The notes beneath the pieces were generated by a model. That model ran no database searches, was not told the DNA's origin, and saw only the letters and a program-made list of their open reading frames with translations. A program made the position numbers and the translations under genes. From Dehalococcoidales bacterium (GTDB lineage: Bacteria; Chloroflexota; Dehalococcoidia; Dehalococcoidales; UBA2162), in assembly GCA_020343555.1 (NCBI GenBank), contig CP070800.1:1704847-1720777 (forward strand): a stretch of DNA of 15,931 bases, read 5' to 3'. The number at the start of each line of letters is the position of its first letter. The stretch's first letter is position 1. Positions 14,046-15,931 of this stretch are shown here, one piece after another.

Positions 14046-15428
14046 CTACCAGTCCAGTCCCTCTTTTTTCCTGACTTCTTTGTAGTAGTCCATGATTTCT
14101 TCGAACGCTTCGGCTTTTTTCAGACCCGCGACAGGATCGAAGAGCGTCAGGTCGACGATATCTCCTTCGAGGATAAGTGAAGGCACCTTGTACACATCCA
14201 TAATCTGTTTCTGGTAAAGGAATAACGGCGCAGTAAAGGCGCGGCAGGTAAGCATCGGGTGCAGAAATGCCCCGTCACATTTGAACTCCCTGACATTTTT
14301 TGCTGCCAGGCGGTGAGAATAGCCCTGCCTTAGTATCTCTTTTTTTATTTCAGCTGCTTCTTCCGGTTCGAAATCACGGTCTATAATTGCAGCCAGGCTC
14401 CTGGAGTTGGATCGTACGTAGCGTTCCATAGGATCGTTGATATGACTCACATCGATATCCACGGGCCTGGCGGGATGATAGCTGCTTTCGTGGACAAAAT
14501 TCCAGCCCCTGTCGGCTAACTGGTCGAAGAATCCCAGGCTGTGCCAGGGCGGGAGTCCCTGGAATGTCAGCCGGTATTTTTCTTCCCGGTTGATCCCGGC
14601 AATCCCCCTGTCCACCCTGTTCTTCACCTCGTCATACATTTTCCGGTATAAAACAGTCATTTCATCGACATCTCCCGCTTTATACAGAGCACCTGACATG
14701 GAACTCCAGAAGTCCCTGGAATTCATAGGGCAGGGTCTTTCCCGGCGAAGCTGGTTGATATCCCACCAGACTTTGTCGAGTTCCTTGGTCCCCTGAATCG
14801 ATCCTATCTTGTCCCAGTCCATTTTCTTGTCGAGGAATTTTTCAAGAAAGACGACAAACTGCTTATATTCCCTGATTAGGAATTGCACGGTGTGTTCGTA
14901 GGCACCTTCTTTTAACGATTCTCTTTGCCCGGCTGCCGGAGCTTCTATGATATATACGGGAACATTCAGGTAACGTCCGAGAGCCTGGAAGAACTTGTAC
15001 CTTGCGTCACAGACTGCTCCCGAACCGACAAGTAAGTCCGGTCTAGCCAATCCACCGCCCGGCGCTTCCGGCGGTATTTTCCCATCCAGGTCTGCCATCC
15101 TGGCTGCATAACCGAGTCCATTTCGGCAGTAGCCGCACATATGGTTCGGGAATCCCTCGGACTCGGCACGCTCAAGAAACGGCGCGGCAGCTCCTGACGA
15201 TGCGCAGATAGTGCCGTAGTTCTCCGGGAAAACAGCCTCGAAACCCATTGCCGTTAGTATCTGCGTGGGAATAGAAAGCATGCACCAGGCTACAGGCCTT
15301 CCTTCATCTTCCGCTTCCCGACTGTCTTCATACATCGAATCGACATAGGCCCGTAATTCGTACATAGTCTTGAGCCTGTTCAAAGGTCTTTCGGCGCCCG
15401 GTCCTATGATATTTTTTTCAGTTGTCAC
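14046..15428 (-). CDS. 2-hydroxyacyl-CoA dehydratase/benzoyl-CoA reductase FeS subunit (BcrB-like)
   Basis: The start is GTG at 15428 with AGGAG 10 nt upstream; the next in-frame ATG would remove 21 residues. The 460-residue protein is the larger D-component partner, near the size of BcrB/BzdO. Possible cluster cysteines are Cys49, Cys75, Cys98 and Cys101 (H-M-C-G-Y-C-R-N-G-L-G), Cys140 (G-A-V-C-D-A), Cys384 and Cys395. The C-terminal pattern is characteristic: C-D-G-A-F-L-H then L-T-C-R-A-F, with K-V-P-S-L-I-L-E-G-D-I-V-D after it, closely like the N-x-S-C-R and G-I-P-x-x-x-x-E-G-D-x-x-D signature of BcrB-type subunits. It heads the operon and should pair with the 390-residue subunit to form the catalytic dimer, each subunit holding one [4Fe-4S] cluster. 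The ring-reduction versus dehydration question is open. Confidence 0.9.
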   Translation of the reverse strand: MTTEKNIIGPGAERPLNRLKTMYELRAYVDSMYEDSREAEDEGRPVAWCMLSIPTQILTAMGFEAVFPENYGTICASSGAAAPFLERAESEGFPNHMCGYCRNGLGYAARMADLDGKIPPEAPGGGLARPDLLVGSGAVCDARYKFFQALGRYLNVPVYIIEAPAAGQRESLKEGAYEHTVQFLIREYKQFVVFLEKFLDKKMDWDKIGSIQGTKELDKVWWDINQLRRERPCPMNSRDFWSSMSGALYKAGDVDEMTVLYRKMYDEVKNRVDRGIAGINREEKYRLTFQGLPPWHSLGFFDQLADRGWNFVHESSYHPARPVDIDVSHINDPMERYVRSNSRSLAAIIDRDFEPEEAAEIKKEILRQGYSHRLAAKNVREFKCDGAFLHPMLTCRAFTAPLFLYQKQIMDVYKVPSLILEGDIVDLTLFDPVAGLKKAEAFEEIMDYYKEVRKKEGLDW

Positions 15429-15503
15429 CGGCTGAATACTCCTGGCGGTATTAGATTCACTCTATTGGGCTGATATTACGGCAGCGTTTATTTCGTAGGA
15501 ATG

Positions 15504-15512
15504 ATTATACCA
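15504..15512 (-). promoter_or_regulatory. Extended -10 promoter for the acyl-CoA operon
   Basis: The minus strand reads TGGTATAAT, a perfect TATAAT with TGn extension. A possible but distant TTATCA lies 19 nt upstream (15534-15529). Transcription would begin near 15497, leaving a leader of about 70 nt before GTG 15428 in which I see no riboswitch-like fold. Confidence 0.55.
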
Positions 15513-15597
15513 TGTTTAGTTTTAAGGGTGATAATACTTATAGCTTAGTTAATAGACCTGTCCCTGAACCTAAAGATGTGATATAACGAGACAGGAT

Positions 15598-15626
15598 TGT
15601 TTTTTAGAGGGTTATGTACAGATAAT
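15598..15626 (+). promoter_or_regulatory. Possible promoter for the P-loop gene
   Basis: TTGTTT (15598-15603) and GATAAT (15621-15626) are 17 nt apart and give a start about 20 nt before ATG 15653. A nearby TATAAT at 15630-15635 lacks a -35 box and would leave almost no leader. The choice is uncertain. Confidence 0.4.
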
Positions 15627-15652
15627 TTATATAATGCGAGGTAGAATATAGC

Positions 15653-15931
15653 ATGAAAAACATACTTATTTCAGGCTCAGGAAGAGCCGGTAAAACAACA
15701 TTAGCGAGAAAAATAAACGAAGAATTTAATCACTTTGTCATCAATGGCGATAAACTTGTCGCCGTGTTTCACGGAGCATATCCACAATTGAATATAAAGT
15801 TTGGTGTGAATCCCAAAGACGAAATAGCGCCGTTCCTTGGTCATTTTCTTGGTGCCTTTTCTTCCAGTCACGGCGTTGCATATGAGCTACACTTACAGGC
15901 GCACGCTGTGGAAGGAAACAGGTTTGTGTTG
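15653..15931 (+). CDS. P-loop NTPase/kinase-like protein, 3' end outside window
   Basis: ATG 15653 follows a GAGGT about 11 nt upstream and opens a frame that stays open to the window edge, giving 93 residues. The N-terminus M-K-N-I-L-I-S-G-S-G-R-A-G-K-T-T-L-A-R-K-I is a Walker A loop (G-x-x-x-x-G-K-T) on a first beta strand, as in small nucleotide and metabolite kinases or AAA-type ATPases. The next strand, F-V-I-N-G-D-K-L, fits the kinase-like second strand with a substrate-facing Asp. Walker B and the lid are not in view, so the substrate cannot be named. The gene is divergent from the acyl-CoA operon and does not look like part of it. Confidence 0.75.
   Translation, partial: MKNILISGSGRAGKTTLARKINEEFNHFVINGDKLVAVFHGAYPQLNIKFGVNPKDEIAPFLGHFLGAFSSSHGVAYELHLQAHAVEGNRFVL

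Noticed and set aside
15557..15595. Inverted repeat CCTGTC ... GACAGG between the divergent operon and P-loop gene
   Set aside because: Arms of only 6 bp separated by about 27 nt; expected by chance, although an operator cannot be excluded.

Overview
The window looks like part of the chromosome of an anaerobic bacterium of moderate GC content. Chloroflexota (Dehalococcoidia/Anaerolineae-like) is my best guess. It rests on the six-repeat DUF5671-type membrane protein and the mix of ATP-dependent acyl-CoA reductase/dehydratase, UroD-like and UGSC-type genes; no rRNA or other phylogenetic marker is present, so this is inference. UGA is a normal stop here: it ends the gene at 1040 and those at 11165 and 11952 on the minus strand.

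Left part, 1-3233. A minus-strand metallo-beta-lactamase-fold gene is interrupted by an in-frame TGA exactly at a glycine of its HTPGHTPGS motif. Divergent from it is a plus-strand cluster: a membrane-anchored NTF2-like protein, a 12-helix DUF5671-type protein and an O6-methylguanine-DNA methyltransferase (TTG start).

Centre, 3234-9956, plus strand. A strong sigma70-like promoter precedes a 591-residue gene that appears as two ORFs split by a TGA at 3690. The halves share one frame. The protein around the TGA resembles the Sec site of UGSC/GrdB-type selenoproteins, and a SECIS-like hairpin begins 12 nt after the TGA. I therefore annotate one selenoprotein. After a 12-bp-stem terminator come an enoyl-CoA hydratase, a class I methyltransferase flanked by two inverted copies of a palindromic MITE-like repeat, a UroD-fold protein and an enolase-superfamily enzyme. 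A bidirectional hairpin terminator at 9872-9900 closes this side.

Right part, 9957-15428, minus strand. A tightly packed five-gene operon reads from 15428 down to 9957: two 2-hydroxyacyl-CoA dehydratase/benzoyl-CoA reductase-type FeS subunits, two BadF/BadG-type activator ATPases and a class III CoA-transferase. One ATPase apparently starts at an ATT codon; the other has a degenerate DIGGQD motif. The set is laid out like a four-subunit Bcr/Bzd-type enzyme. A CoA-transferase would activate a carboxylic acid, the ATPases would drive low-potential electrons into the FeS subunits, and the resulting acyl-CoA could feed enoyl-CoA hydratase. The substrate cannot be read from the sequence. A divergent P-loop NTPase gene starts at 15653 and runs off the window.

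The main discoveries are the unannotated Sec codon with its SECIS-like element, the nonsense codon in the MBL gene, the ATT start, and the inverted repeat pair around the methyltransferase.
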